From Nocardioides daeguensis (GTDB taxonomy: Bacteria > Actinomycetota > Actinomycetes > Propionibacteriales > Nocardioidaceae): a DNA stretch of 64,000 bases. The notes under the pieces are model-generated. The model made no database searches and had not been told where the DNA came from. It saw only the letters and a list, made by a program, of their open reading frames with translations. How positions within the stretch are numbered: the stretch's first letter is position 1; every line of letters begins with the position of its first letter. A program made the translations under genes and the position numbers. Where the stretch lies: assembly GCF_019192965.1 (NCBI RefSeq), contig NZ_JAHTKU010000003.1, positions 124,001-188,000 of the forward strand. Reading direction: 5' to 3'. This document shows, in pieces, positions 44,612 to 53,306 of this stretch.

Positions 44612-44782
44612 GTGTGCCGTCCCGTGGACTGCAAGACGTGCGGCAGGACGACCTGGGCCGGCTGCGGCCAGCACGTCGCGTCCGTGCAGGCGCAGGTGCC
44701 CGCCGACCAGTGGTGCGCCGGGCACACGACCGACCGCGAGACCGGCGGCGAGAGCCCGTTCCGCCGGCTCTTCGGGCGCTGA
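44612..44782 (+). CDS. 56-residue Cys-rich small protein
   Basis: The frame from GTG 44612 to TGA 44782 gives 56 residues beginning MCRPVDCKTCGRTTWAGCGQ followed by H, with a later WCAGH. The Cys-x2-Cys and Gly-Cys-Gly-x-His arrangement looks like a small metal-binding or redox ribbon, and I recall similar short proteins in many actinobacteria. It begins 3 bp after the AhpD-like stop, so it shares that operon and probably the CstR-like control. Function unknown. Confidence 0.82.
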   Translation: MCRPVDCKTCGRTTWAGCGQHVASVQAQVPADQWCAGHTTDRETGGESPFRRLFGR

Positions 44783-44888
44783 GGAGACCCGCCGCGCCAC
44801 GGCCCACCGCGGCCCGCTGCGGCCCGCTGGGGCTCTCGGTGAGCGGAACCGGCCCGCAGGCCGACGAGGTGGCGCCGACCCCCGGCGT

Positions 44889-45794
44889 TCAGGCCGCGTC
44901 GTGGGCGCGCAGGTACGCCGCCAGCGGGCCCGGCAGCTGGGCCTGTCGGTCTCCCCAGTCGTAGACCACCGCGGTGCGCGCGACCAGGTCGTGCAGCGCG
45001 CGGTGGTCACGGCGCAGCACGACGAGTACCAGCCCCAACCCGAACAGCAGCGTGCTCAGCGGGAACGCGCACACCCGCACCACCGCAGCTGCGGGGCGTA
45101 CCGGTCGTCCCGCGCCGGACACGACCTTGAGTCCCACCATCGCCTTGCCCACGGTGCGGCCGGCGACCGTGGTGCCGACCGCGACGTAGAGCCCCGCCCA
45201 GCCGAGCAGCACGACCGACGCGACCACCCCGGGGACGCCGTCGAGCGAGGCGTCGAAGATCGCGTCGAGCAGGAAGCCGGTCAGCCCCACCCCGATCGAG
45301 TACGACGCCAGCACGACCCCCACGTCGACGGCGAGCGCCGCGGCCCGGCTCACCGCGCCGGCGTACCGCCCCGTGACCGTCGCCCCGCCCTCCCCGTCCA
45401 TCAGCAGGTCCGGCCCGAGCGGTGCCGGGCCGCGGCGGCGCAGGACCCGGTCGACGACCCGCGCGGCCACGGTGTCGAGGCCGGTCACCTGACTGCGGGC
45501 GACGTCGAGGGTGCGACCGGCGAGGTGGCTCGTGGTCTCGGCGACGACGTCGGGGATCCCGGAACGCTGCACCAGCGCCTCGACGTCCGCTCGCGCGAGG
45601 AGGCGGTCGATGTCCACGCGGTCGAGCAGCCGGTCGACGTCGATCCGGTCCAGCAGGTGGTTGACGTCGATCTGGTCGAGGACGGCGTCGATGTCGACGT
45701 GCCCGAGGATCTCCTCCACCGGCACGGCGTCGACGACCTTGCCCGTCACCGCACCGGCGACACGGCTGAACAGACCCGGCTCGGAGGGCGTCAT
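44889..45794 (-). CDS. RDD-family membrane protein with N-terminal 11-residue repeats
   Basis: This is a 301-residue protein. An N-terminal helical region carries about four consecutive 11-residue units of the form ID(V/I)DRLLDRVD. A linker with Val/Ala-rich helices follows. A C-terminal RDD domain (three hydrophobic helices; GRTVGKAMVGLKVVSG and HRALHDLVARTAVV) completes it. RDD proteins are membrane proteins of mostly unknown function. ATG 45794 diverges from the cardiolipin synthase gene only 27 bp away, and both may share a promoter region. Confidence 0.88.
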   Translation of the reverse strand: MTPSEPGLFSRVAGAVTGKVVDAVPVEEILGHVDIDAVLDQIDVNHLLDRIDVDRLLDRVDIDRLLARADVEALVQRSGIPDVVAETTSHLAGRTLDVARSQVTGLDTVAARVVDRVLRRRGPAPLGPDLLMDGEGGATVTGRYAGAVSRAAALAVDVGVVLASYSIGVGLTGFLLDAIFDASLDGVPGVVASVVLLGWAGLYVAVGTTVAGRTVGKAMVGLKVVSGAGRPVRPAAAVVRVCAFPLSTLLFGLGLVLVVLRRDHRALHDLVARTAVVYDWGDRQAQLPGPLAAYLRAHDAA

Positions 45795-45809
45795 GCGGTC
45801 AGGATTCCA

Positions 45810-45815
45810 TAGGCT
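45810..45815 (+). promoter_or_regulatory. leaderless-type -10 box TAGGCT for the cardiolipin synthase gene
   Basis: TAGGCT ends 6 bp before the ATG at 45822, inside the 27-bp gap to the divergent RDD gene. Confidence 0.55.
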
Positions 45816-45821
45816 GCGCCC

Positions 45822-47294
45822 ATGGACTGGCTGGTTCCGACCTCGACGCTCGGGTGGATCGTCTTCGGTCTCGACATGGTGCTCCGCCTCGTCGCTCTCG
45901 GCGTCATCCCCGGGAACCGCAAGCCGTCGACCGGCATGGCCTGGCTGCTGCTCATCCTGATCGAGCCGGTCATCGGCTTCTCGGTCTTCCTGCTCTTCGG
46001 CCGGATCCGCCTCGGCAACCGCCGGATCAGGCGCCAACGCACGGCGATCGACACGATCCGGGAGCGCAGCGCCCGGCTGCCGCTGTCGTTCGACACGACC
46101 CGGCTGCCCTCCACGATGGCCGGGGTCACGACCCTCAACCAGAACCTCGGGGCGCTGCCGATCACCGGCGGCAACGAGGTCGAGCTGTGGACCGACTACC
46201 GCGCCCTGATGAAGGAGATGGCCCGCGAGATCGACCGCGCGCGCAGCCACGTGCACGTGCAGTTCTACATCACCGCCTGGGACGAGGTGACCGAGCCGGT
46301 CTTCAAGGCGATGCTCCGCGCGAGCGAGCGCGGCGTCGACGTACGCCTGCTCTTCGACCACATCGGCTCGCGCCGGATCCCGGGCTACAAGAAGATGGTC
46401 AGGCGGCTGCGCGGCACGAAGATCGCCTGGCACCCGATGCTGCCGATCAACCCGCTGCAGGGCCGGTTCCGCCGCCCGGACCTGCGCAACCACCGCAAGA
46501 TCCTCGTCGTCGACGGCAGCGTCGGCTTCACCGGCTCCCTCAACCTGACCGAGCCCGGCTACAACAAGCCCGCCAACCACCGGCTCGGCCGCGAGTGGGT
46601 CGAGCTGATGGTGCGCCTCGAGGGGCCCGTCGTGGGCGCGCTCAACGCCGTCTTCGCCTCCGACTGGTACGTCGAGACCGGCCAGGTCGTCGACCTCGTC
46701 GCCGTTCACGGCGAACAGGACCGCCGCCCCGAGGAGGTCTTCGACGTCCCGTGCCAGGTGGTGCCGAGCGGCCCGGGCATCGTCGCGGAGAACAACCTGC
46801 GGATGTTCACCACGCTGCTGTACGCCGCCAGGGAGCGGATCTCGCTGACCTCGCCCTACTTCGTCCCCGACGAGTCACTGCTCTACGCGGTCACGACCGC
46901 CGCCGAGCGCGGCATCGACGTCGAGCTGTTCGTCAGCGAGGTGTCCGACCAGTTCCTCGTCGGGCACGCGCAGGCGTCGTACTACAAGGCGCTGCTCGAG
47001 GCCGGCGTCCGGATCTACCTGTACCCGGCGCCGTACGTCCTGCACTCGAAGCACTTCACGATCGACGACCAGGTCGCCGTGGTCGGATCCAGCAACATGG
47101 ACATGCGCTCGTTCGCCCTCAACTACGAGGTGTCGCTGATGATGCCGGACCCCGCCGTGGTCGCGAAGATGCGCCGCGTCGAGGACACCTACCGCGCCCT
47201 GTCGAAGGAGCTCACCCTCGACGCGTGGCAGGAGCGCTCGCCCGGCGCGAAGTACGTCGACAACGTGGCCCGGCTCACCGCCGCCCTCCAGTGA
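45822..47294 (+). CDS. cls: cardiolipin synthase (phospholipase D type)
   Basis: The 490-residue protein has two N-terminal transmembrane helices and two HKD catalytic motifs, HRKILVVD (~residue 223) and HSKHFTID (~407). FTGSLNLTEPGYNKPANHR and SSNMDMRSFALNYE follow them, as in bacterial ClsA. It would join two phosphatidylglycerols, or PG and PE, into cardiolipin. ATG 45822 sits at the family start. Confidence 0.94.
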   Translation: MDWLVPTSTLGWIVFGLDMVLRLVALGVIPGNRKPSTGMAWLLLILIEPVIGFSVFLLFGRIRLGNRRIRRQRTAIDTIRERSARLPLSFDTTRLPSTMAGVTTLNQNLGALPITGGNEVELWTDYRALMKEMAREIDRARSHVHVQFYITAWDEVTEPVFKAMLRASERGVDVRLLFDHIGSRRIPGYKKMVRRLRGTKIAWHPMLPINPLQGRFRRPDLRNHRKILVVDGSVGFTGSLNLTEPGYNKPANHRLGREWVELMVRLEGPVVGALNAVFASDWYVETGQVVDLVAVHGEQDRRPEEVFDVPCQVVPSGPGIVAENNLRMFTTLLYAARERISLTSPYFVPDESLLYAVTTAAERGIDVELFVSEVSDQFLVGHAQASYYKALLEAGVRIYLYPAPYVLHSKHFTIDDQVAVVGSSNMDMRSFALNYEVSLMMPDPAVVAKMRRVEDTYRALSKELTLDAWQERSPGAKYVDNVARLTAALQ

Positions 47295-47507
47295 CCGCCC
47301 TCGATGACTGCCCTCCGACGACCGGGCGTCGGGCGGGGTGCGCGGGGAGCGTCACGAGGCACCCGGGCCGGTAGGTCCCGGCCGGCTGGCCCGGACGAAC
47401 CAGCCTCCCGGTGCAACCGTGCCGACCTCGCCGCCAGCCGTTGTCCTTCCCCGCCCGAGCCCCGATCCTCGAAGGAGCGTCTCGGTCGTCGATGTTGGGG
47501 AGGGACC

Positions 47508-47717
47508 ATGAGCGCACTCGAAGCCACCTACGCCGAGCCGGACGTCCGGACGGCGGAGTCCGGCGCGCGGATGTCACCCGAGCTCGCGGACGCGATCGTC
47601 GAAATCGCCGCGTCCGAGCGTGCCCTGGACGACCTGCTCGCGCGGGCGTCCCGGATGCACGAGAGCCACCTGCAGCACGACCCGCGCTCCTGCCTGGTCT
47701 GCTTCAGCCAGCGCTGA
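47508..47717 (+). CDS. small hypothetical protein
   Basis: The 69-residue, mostly helical acidic protein starts at ATG 47508 with GGGGAGGG just before it. It ends with HLQHDPRSCLVCFSQR, carrying a Cys-x2-Cys pair. No family recognised. GC and codon use match neighbours. It is followed by the DUF6458-type gene 73 bp on. Confidence 0.65.
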   Translation: MSALEATYAEPDVRTAESGARMSPELADAIVEIAASERALDDLLARASRMHESHLQHDPRSCLVCFSQR

Positions 47718-47790
47718 CCGAGCTGGTCGAGGAGCCCCGAGCCGCGGGTCGAAGGCGTATCGGAACGCCGACAACGGGCACTGGGGGTCC

Positions 47791-47997
47791 ATGTACATCG
47801 GACTCGGCATCGTCCTGCTCGTCCTGGGCCTGATCCTCGCTCTCGACGTGATCACGGTCGACATCGACTACGTCAACGACGACCTCCTGGGCACCATCTT
47901 GATCGTCGCGGGCGCGCTCGCGATCGTCCTCTCGCTCGTCGTCGCGCCGCCGTGGCGCCGCGACCGGACCGTGCACCACTACGACGACCGGATCTGA
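47791..47997 (+). CDS. DUF6458-type small membrane protein
   Basis: The 68-residue protein has two hydrophobic helices (IGLGIVLLVLGLILALDVI and LLGTILIVAGALAIVLSLVV) and a basic, polar tail. The opening MYIGLGI, the VDIDYV stretch between the helices and the size match small actinobacterial membrane proteins of the DUF6458 group. Function is unknown. A bidirectional terminator-like hairpin follows. Confidence 0.8.
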   Translation: MYIGLGIVLLVLGLILALDVITVDIDYVNDDLLGTILIVAGALAIVLSLVVAPPWRRDRTVHHYDDRI

Positions 47998-48019
47998 GAG
48001 GCGCCCGGGCCCGTCACAT

Positions 48020-48050
48020 CCGTCTCCTCCCGTGTGTCGGGTGGAGACGG
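48020..48050. terminator. bidirectional hairpin between convergent genes
   Basis: CCGTCTCCTCCCG (48020-48032) pairs with CGGGTGGAGACGG (48038-48050) with one mismatch and a 5-base loop. It lies between the DUF6458-type gene and the end of the pilus cluster, so it can serve both. Confidence 0.7.
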
Positions 48051-48055
48051 TGAGC

Positions 48056-48856
48056 TCACCGGCCCAGCGAATCCAGGTAGAGGTCCCCCAGGTAGCCGGC
48101 GCCCAGGATCGCGCTCCACGCCCCCAGCACCATGAACGGGCCGAAGGGCAGCGCCGTCCTCCGCCCCGCCCTGCCCCCGGCCATCAGCAGCAGCCCGGCC
48201 ACCGCCCCGAGCACGAACCCCAGGAACGCCCCCACCAGGAAGGTCCCCCACGTCAGGTAGGCCGTCATGGCGCCCACGAGGCCCGCGAGCTTCACGTCCC
48301 CGAACCCCATCCCCCCGGGCGCGACGTACCAGACGACGAAGAAGAACACCCCCAGGACCGCCGCCCCCTCGGCCGCCCGCAGCAACGCGGGCCCGTCCCC
48401 ACCGATCGCCAGCAGCACCGCCAGCACCGGGTACGACGGCAGCACGATCACGTCCGGCAACCGGTGCACGTCGAGGTCGATGAGCGCCAGCGCGATCGCC
48501 ACGGCCGCGAACGTCAGGTACGCCGGCAGCAGCCGCAACCCCTCGGCGTCCGCCCCGAACCGCACCGCCACCAGCGCGAACACGAGACCCGTCCCCGCCT
48601 CAACCAGCGGGTACCGCGCACTGATCGGCTCGCCACAGTCGAAGCACCTCCCCCGCAGCACCATCCACCCCAGCACCGGGACGTTGTGCCGGTTGCGGAT
48701 CAGGTGCCCGCACTTCGGGCACGCCGACGGCGGGCTCACCACCGACTCCCCCGCCGGCACCCGGTGCGCCACCACGTTGAGGAACGACCCGATGTTCAGG
48801 CCCAGGAGGCCGGCGAACACGGGGATGAGGACGTCGAGGACCTGCTGCTCGGTCAG
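48056..48856 (-). CDS. pilD: prepilin peptidase/N-methyltransferase, apparent CTG start
   Basis: The protein has 266 residues, with about eight hydrophobic segments and GSFLNVVAHRVP near the N-terminus. The four-Cys cytoplasmic loop reads CPKCGHLIRNRHNV...CFDCGEP. Catalytic aspartates are in LIDLDVHRLPD and MGFGDVKLAG. It cleaves and N-methylates the type IV pilins encoded upstream. No ATG, GTG or TTG exists near the family start. A CTG at 48856 overlaps the previous stop as CTGA and has GGCGGAG 6 bases before it; a GTG at 48820 would shorten the conserved start and lacks a binding site. Confidence 0.9.
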   Translation of the reverse strand: MTEQQVLDVLIPVFAGLLGLNIGSFLNVVAHRVPAGESVVSPPSACPKCGHLIRNRHNVPVLGWMVLRGRCFDCGEPISARYPLVEAGTGLVFALVAVRFGADAEGLRLLPAYLTFAAVAIALALIDLDVHRLPDVIVLPSYPVLAVLLAIGGDGPALLRAAEGAAVLGVFFFVVWYVAPGGMGFGDVKLAGLVGAMTAYLTWGTFLVGAFLGFVLGAVAGLLLMAGGRAGRRTALPFGPFMVLGAWSAILGAGYLGDLYLDSLGR

Positions 48857-50973
48857 TGCTGCTCCGCCCAGCTCAACACCTCGATCCTGCGACGCCCCGG
48901 TTCCGGGATGCCGTCGAACGTACCCGACGTGTTGTACGGCGGGTCGGTGATCATCGCGCGAACCGTCAACGCATGCGTGCCGCCCGAGCTGCACGTGGCC
49001 GCTGCGACGCAGACGAAGACCTTGAGGTCCACGACAGTGACGCGGCTCCCCAGTCCGGTCCCCGCATCCGGGATGGAGACGAGGGGATAGCCGAACTGCT
49101 GGGACGGCTGGGCCTTGAAGTCCACACCCAACGCGACCAGGCCCCAGCGGAAGGCCACCAGGGCGCTGTCGAACGAGCCGGGCACCAGGTGCACGAAGCC
49201 GTGGGGTGCCCAGGTCGCTCCCTGGACCACGAACTCGCCGTGGAAGTTGCCGCCGAAGTCGCTGATGAAGTCGACATCGCCTGCCGCCCGGAGCGTCGGC
49301 GGGACGTAGGTGAGGGTGAGCGTCACGGCATCGACCTTGAGGGTGTCGTTCCTGGTGCCGTTGAGCAGCCGCAGCTGCACCGTCGGCTTGGTGACGCCGA
49401 AAGCACCGCTCTGCAGCGAGGTGCGCAACGGGGCAGCGACGTCGGCGCTCGCCCAACCGGTGTCGTCGGGCGCGACGATCGTCGGTGCCGGCAGGTTGAC
49501 CGTCGGTGACTGGTCCTTGATCGTCACCGACAGCGGCTGTGCGCTCGACTTCGCGTACTTGACCCGGACCTGGGCGGAGGTGATGTCGGAACCGGCCGGA
49601 ATGGCGGCGAGCCCTGGAAAGTCCCGGAGGTCGAGACCTGCGTCGTTGTTGTTCTTGGAGAACGTCACCGAAGCCGTTGCTCCGCCCGCCGCGGCGACGG
49701 AGTCGCGCAGACTGCCCGCCGAGGGCGCGAGGTTGTCGATCTTCGACCCGGCCATGTTCGTGACCGTGGCGGCCGCGACGTCGGTCAGCGTGGTCGGCGA
49801 GGCCGTCGATCCGGTCCCCTGCTGATAGAGCACCATCGGCGGACTGCCGCCGTTGGTCGGTCCGCAGAGCTCGACGTGCGCAGTGTCTTGGACCTGGATC
49901 CGGCTGGTGCCGCCGAAGACGAACTGGACGCCTCCACCCGAGTTGCGAGCGATCGGCGTCGCACAACGCCCCGGGATGGTGGTGTCCGAGGTGGTGTCGC
50001 CACCGAGCACCGTGGTCGTGATGTTCCAGACGTTCTGGAGTCCGTGCTCCTCGTCGACGAAGTCGAAGTAATAGGCACCGTTGTTGAAGTGGGCGGTTCC
50101 GCAGCCGTTGACGGCCGTGGTGAGCGCAGCGGCGTTGTTGTAGAAGCCGGGCTGGAACTCGCAGCTCCCGGCGTAGTCAGCAGCGTTGCGGTAGGTCGGG
50201 ACGCTGGTCAGCGGCGCGGTCGGCGTTGCGGGGACGGGTACCGACCCGCTCGCGTTGCAGAAGCGCTGCTCGGCACCGTTGTCGTCGACGCCGGCCACGA
50301 TGTCACCCGCGCATGCGCCCTCGGCCCTGACGTACCCGTCGGTGACCAGCGAGCCGGACTCCACGGTGATGAAGGACTTCGACGCGACGCCGCCCCGGAT
50401 CGGTAGCGGCGCGTCGCCGCCCGTGCCCAGGGGATTGACCGTGATCCCCTGCCGGGCGCCCGACGTACCGATCGTCGTGAGCGCCCGGGCGTAGGCATCG
50501 GTCGGGTCGGGGTCGTTGATACCGACCCCCGCCCCACCGCCGAAGATGCCGGTCCCCGGGACGGGACTGCACTCGACCCGCGCCGACGTGGCGCTGGCTT
50601 GCGTGCCGGTCTTCGGGTAGAACGCGCCGTTCAGCTCCAGCGTGTCGTCCGGTACGTCGCCGGTGGCACCGAAGCACCCCGTGCCGTCGGCGTTGTTGGT
50701 GTAGACCCAGTTGGTCCACGCCCCCGGGAAGGACGGAGTCGTCCAGCCCGGAGCGGTGGCGCCCAACCGAAGATTGTTGAGAGCGACCTTGGCAGCCGCG
50801 TCCGATGCATAGGACGTGCCGGCCACGCCGCGAAGCGTCACCGTGGTGCTGAAGTTGGTGAAGCCGTGCGTGAGCATCGCACCCGTCACCAGGGCGACCG
50901 TCGTGATGACCACCAGGGCGATCACCAGCATCGCGCCCGTGTCGTCCCGGTACCTGCGCAGTCGGGATCTCAT
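48853..50973 (-). CDS. large pilus-associated (PilX/PilY-like position) protein
   Basis: The 706-residue protein has a basic N-terminus (MRSRLRRYRDDTGAMLVIAL) and one hydrophobic helix similar to atypical prepilins, with G-AMLVIALVV at the cut position. A long extracellular Thr/Gly/Asn-rich beta region with several Cys follows. It resembles the 'pilus assembly PilX N-terminal' proteins by position and start, but the body matches no family I know. It probably is a minor tip protein or adhesin carried by the pilus. It overlaps the minor pilin before it by 4 bp. Confidence 0.8.
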   Translation of the reverse strand: MRSRLRRYRDDTGAMLVIALVVITTVALVTGAMLTHGFTNFSTTVTLRGVAGTSYASDAAAKVALNNLRLGATAPGWTTPSFPGAWTNWVYTNNADGTGCFGATGDVPDDTLELNGAFYPKTGTQASATSARVECSPVPGTGIFGGGAGVGINDPDPTDAYARALTTIGTSGARQGITVNPLGTGGDAPLPIRGGVASKSFITVESGSLVTDGYVRAEGACAGDIVAGVDDNGAEQRFCNASGSVPVPATPTAPLTSVPTYRNAADYAGSCEFQPGFYNNAAALTTAVNGCGTAHFNNGAYYFDFVDEEHGLQNVWNITTTVLGGDTTSDTTIPGRCATPIARNSGGGVQFVFGGTSRIQVQDTAHVELCGPTNGGSPPMVLYQQGTGSTASPTTLTDVAAATVTNMAGSKIDNLAPSAGSLRDSVAAAGGATASVTFSKNNNDAGLDLRDFPGLAAIPAGSDITSAQVRVKYAKSSAQPLSVTIKDQSPTVNLPAPTIVAPDDTGWASADVAAPLRTSLQSGAFGVTKPTVQLRLLNGTRNDTLKVDAVTLTLTYVPPTLRAAGDVDFISDFGGNFHGEFVVQGATWAPHGFVHLVPGSFDSALVAFRWGLVALGVDFKAQPSQQFGYPLVSIPDAGTGLGSRVTVVDLKVFVCVAAATCSSGGTHALTVRAMITDPPYNTSGTFDGIPEPGRRRIEVLSWAEQH

Positions 50974-51626
50974 CCTTGCCTCCGATCCGCCGAGACGGTG
51001 GTGGTGTAGCCGACGCTGGCCGCTTCAGAGGCGTCACGGACCGTGAACTCCATGGACACCCGGTTGGGCAGGGTCGACCCGCTGCACGAGGTGTCGCAGG
51101 TGACGGTGGGAGTTCTGGTCAGGTTGTGGGCGACGGTGAGCGGAGCACCTTCCACGCCCCCCTTGCACCGAACACGCTGGAGCACGAACGGCGCCGCACT
51201 CCCCGCCCGGACATAGGCGACCTCCTGGGAGGTCGGGTTCCAGGCGTTCGCCGGGACGGAGGCTCCCACGGGGTACTCCACCCAGGCGAAGGCCACGACG
51301 ACCGGGCCGACGGACGCACCGCAGCCGCCCGGTCCCGCGGTACCCACGGACACCGACGGGACGGTCGGCACCGGGTCGGCGTTCCCGGGGTTGAAGTCGC
51401 GTCGCCCCAGGCTGCTGACGTCGTTCTGCCAGTACGTCGAGATGAACTGTTGGTCGGTCGACTCTCCCAGGCGAGCACGCGTCGAGCCGGTCACCTTGAG
51501 GTACTCGATCACGACCCCGAGCAGCACCACTGCGACGATGCCGAGGATCGCTACCGTCACGACGAGCTCCACGAGCGTGAGACCGTCGTCCTTTCCGCGG
51601 GCGAGACGTTGGCGAATCAGGCGCAC
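50970..51626 (-). CDS. type IV minor pilin (PilW/GspJ-like position)
   Basis: The 218-residue protein has a class III prepilin motif: a 14-residue leader, G, then LTLVELVVTVAILGIVAVVLLGVV with Glu at position +5. The rest is a globular beta-rich region with several Cys. It is likely cleaved by the PilD-type peptidase of the cluster. Start overlaps the previous gene by 10 bp. Confidence 0.87.
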   Translation of the reverse strand: MRLIRQRLARGKDDGLTLVELVVTVAILGIVAVVLLGVVIEYLKVTGSTRARLGESTDQQFISTYWQNDVSSLGRRDFNPGNADPVPTVPSVSVGTAGPGGCGASVGPVVVAFAWVEYPVGASVPANAWNPTSQEVAYVRAGSAAPFVLQRVRCKGGVEGAPLTVAHNLTRTPTVTCDTSCSGSTLPNRVSMEFTVRDASEAASVGYTTTVSADRRQG

Positions 51627-52099
51627 GGGTTGCTCCCGACCGCCGTCGCCGCCCCGTTGCAGGGGCGGCGCAGGACCACCGTGAGCGTCTCGTCGGCCCG
51701 TCGCGTCGCGTCACCCGTGGTCGCGACGGTCAGCTCGACGCGCTGGATGCCATCTGCGGTGCAGCTGCCCCACCCCGACCCGTTCCACGACTGCACCGCG
51801 GTGACAGTCTTCGTGTAGCCGCTCGGCAGGTTCGGAACCGCCACTGCCTGGTAGGAGGAGACCGCAGACCCGCACGCCGCGTAGCCGGTGCTGTCGACGT
51901 GGTTCTGGATGGCCTCGGCGAAGCTGCGGACGTAGGCGCCGCCCGTCGCTTCGTTCCGGTGCAGGGTCGAGGTCTTCACGCTCAGCATGACCCCGCTCAG
52001 GATGGCGACCGCCGCGATCCCGAGGATGGACACGGACACCACCAGCTCGATGAGCGTCTCGCCTCGCTCATCGCTCGTCGCGCGCCGGGGTCGGTGCAT
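51617..52099 (-). CDS. type IV minor pilin (PilV/GspI-like position)
   Basis: The 160-residue protein has the prepilin cut site RG-ETLIELVVSVSILG with Glu at +5, a hydrophobic helix and a globular part with at least four Cys. It starts with ATG overlapping the PilC stop by one base (TGATG). Probably a priming or tip pilin. Confidence 0.87.
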   Translation of the reverse strand: MHRPRRATSDERGETLIELVVSVSILGIAAVAILSGVMLSVKTSTLHRNEATGGAYVRSFAEAIQNHVDSTGYAACGSAVSSYQAVAVPNLPSGYTKTVTAVQSWNGSGWGSCTADGIQRVELTVATTGDATRRADETLTVVLRRPCNGAATAVGSNPCA

Positions 52100-53304
52100 C
52101 AGATGTCCACCTGCCGGAAGATGCCGTACATCGCCGACACCAGGGCAACGGCGACGAATCCCACGATCAGACCCATCACGATGATCACGATGGGCTCGAA
52201 GAGCGCGGTCAGCTTGGCGATCTTGTAGTCGAGCTCGTCCTCGTAGTACTCGGCGGTCACCTCGAGCTGGGTGTCCATCGACCCGGTCTCCTCGCCGACC
52301 CGGATCATCGAGGTAGCCGTTCCGGGGAACAGGGCCGTCCGCGCCAGCGGACCGGCAAGTCCCTGGCCTTCGAGCATCTGCTCGGTGACGCCGTTGAGGC
52401 GCTTGATGAACACCCGGTTGCGCAGCGAGTCCGTGGCGACCTCGATCGCTTCCGGCAGGTTCACGCCCGCGCTGACCATGGACGCCATCACCCGGCAGAA
52501 CCGCTCGACCAACGCGTACTGGATGGTCGTCCCGAGGACGGGCACGGCCAGCAGGAACCTGTGCCACGTGTACTTCCCTCGCTCGAACCGCTGCGAGACG
52601 AGGAAGAGGGCCGTCCATGCCGCCAACACCGCCAGGATGACCCACCACCACTGGCCGAGGAAGCCGGTGAAGGACATCAGCATCCGCGTCGGCAGCGGAA
52701 GCTTCGCATCGAGGTCCTCGAAGAAGTCCGCGAACCGCGGCAGGACCCACAGCGCCAGGACGAGGACGGTGGCCACCGACATCACGGCGACCGCGACGGG
52801 ATAGATCAGGGCCGACTTGATCTTGCGTCGGGCTTCGATGTCCCGTTCCATGTACCGCGCCAGCCGAGACAGGACCGTGTCGAGCTCGCCGCTGAGCTCG
52901 GCTGATCGGACGATGCCGCGGTAGTACTCCGGAAACACCTTCGGGTAGCGCTCCAGCGTGTCCGAGAATCGTTCACCGGTCCGCAGACCGTCCTCGATGT
53001 CATGCATCATTCGGCGCACGGACGAGTTGACGTGGTCGGCGCCGATCGAATGCACGGCGTCGAGGATCGGCAGGCCCGCGCGCAGGAAGGCCGCGATCTG
53101 CCGGGAGAGGTGCATCACCTCTTCCTTCTTGATCCGCGGGCCGGAGATCTCGTACCGAAGGATGCTCTTCTTCTCGCTGACCCGCAGGTCCCGCAGGTCG
53201 CGCTGGTAGAGCGCGACCTCCGCGTCACCGCGGCTCGCGGCCCTCTCGGTGCCCTTGATCTGCCTGCCTTCCAGGTCGATCCCGGCGAATGCGTACTTCG
53301 GCAT
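52099..53304 (-). CDS. pilC: type IV pilus inner-membrane platform protein
   Basis: The 401-residue GspF/PilC protein has two repeated T2SSF halves: LSRQIAAFLRAGLPILDAVHSIG and VERFCRVMASMVSAGVNLPEAIEVA. It has three main hydrophobic segments (about residues 165-190, 220-240 and near the C-terminus). It is the membrane platform on which PilB and PilT act. Start is 2 bp after the PilB stop. Confidence 0.94.
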   Translation of the reverse strand: MPKYAFAGIDLEGRQIKGTERAASRGDAEVALYQRDLRDLRVSEKKSILRYEISGPRIKKEEVMHLSRQIAAFLRAGLPILDAVHSIGADHVNSSVRRMMHDIEDGLRTGERFSDTLERYPKVFPEYYRGIVRSAELSGELDTVLSRLARYMERDIEARRKIKSALIYPVAVAVMSVATVLVLALWVLPRFADFFEDLDAKLPLPTRMLMSFTGFLGQWWWVILAVLAAWTALFLVSQRFERGKYTWHRFLLAVPVLGTTIQYALVERFCRVMASMVSAGVNLPEAIEVATDSLRNRVFIKRLNGVTEQMLEGQGLAGPLARTALFPGTATSMIRVGEETGSMDTQLEVTAEYYEDELDYKIAKLTALFEPIVIIVMGLIVGFVAVALVSAMYGIFRQVDI

Positions 53305-53306
53305 CT

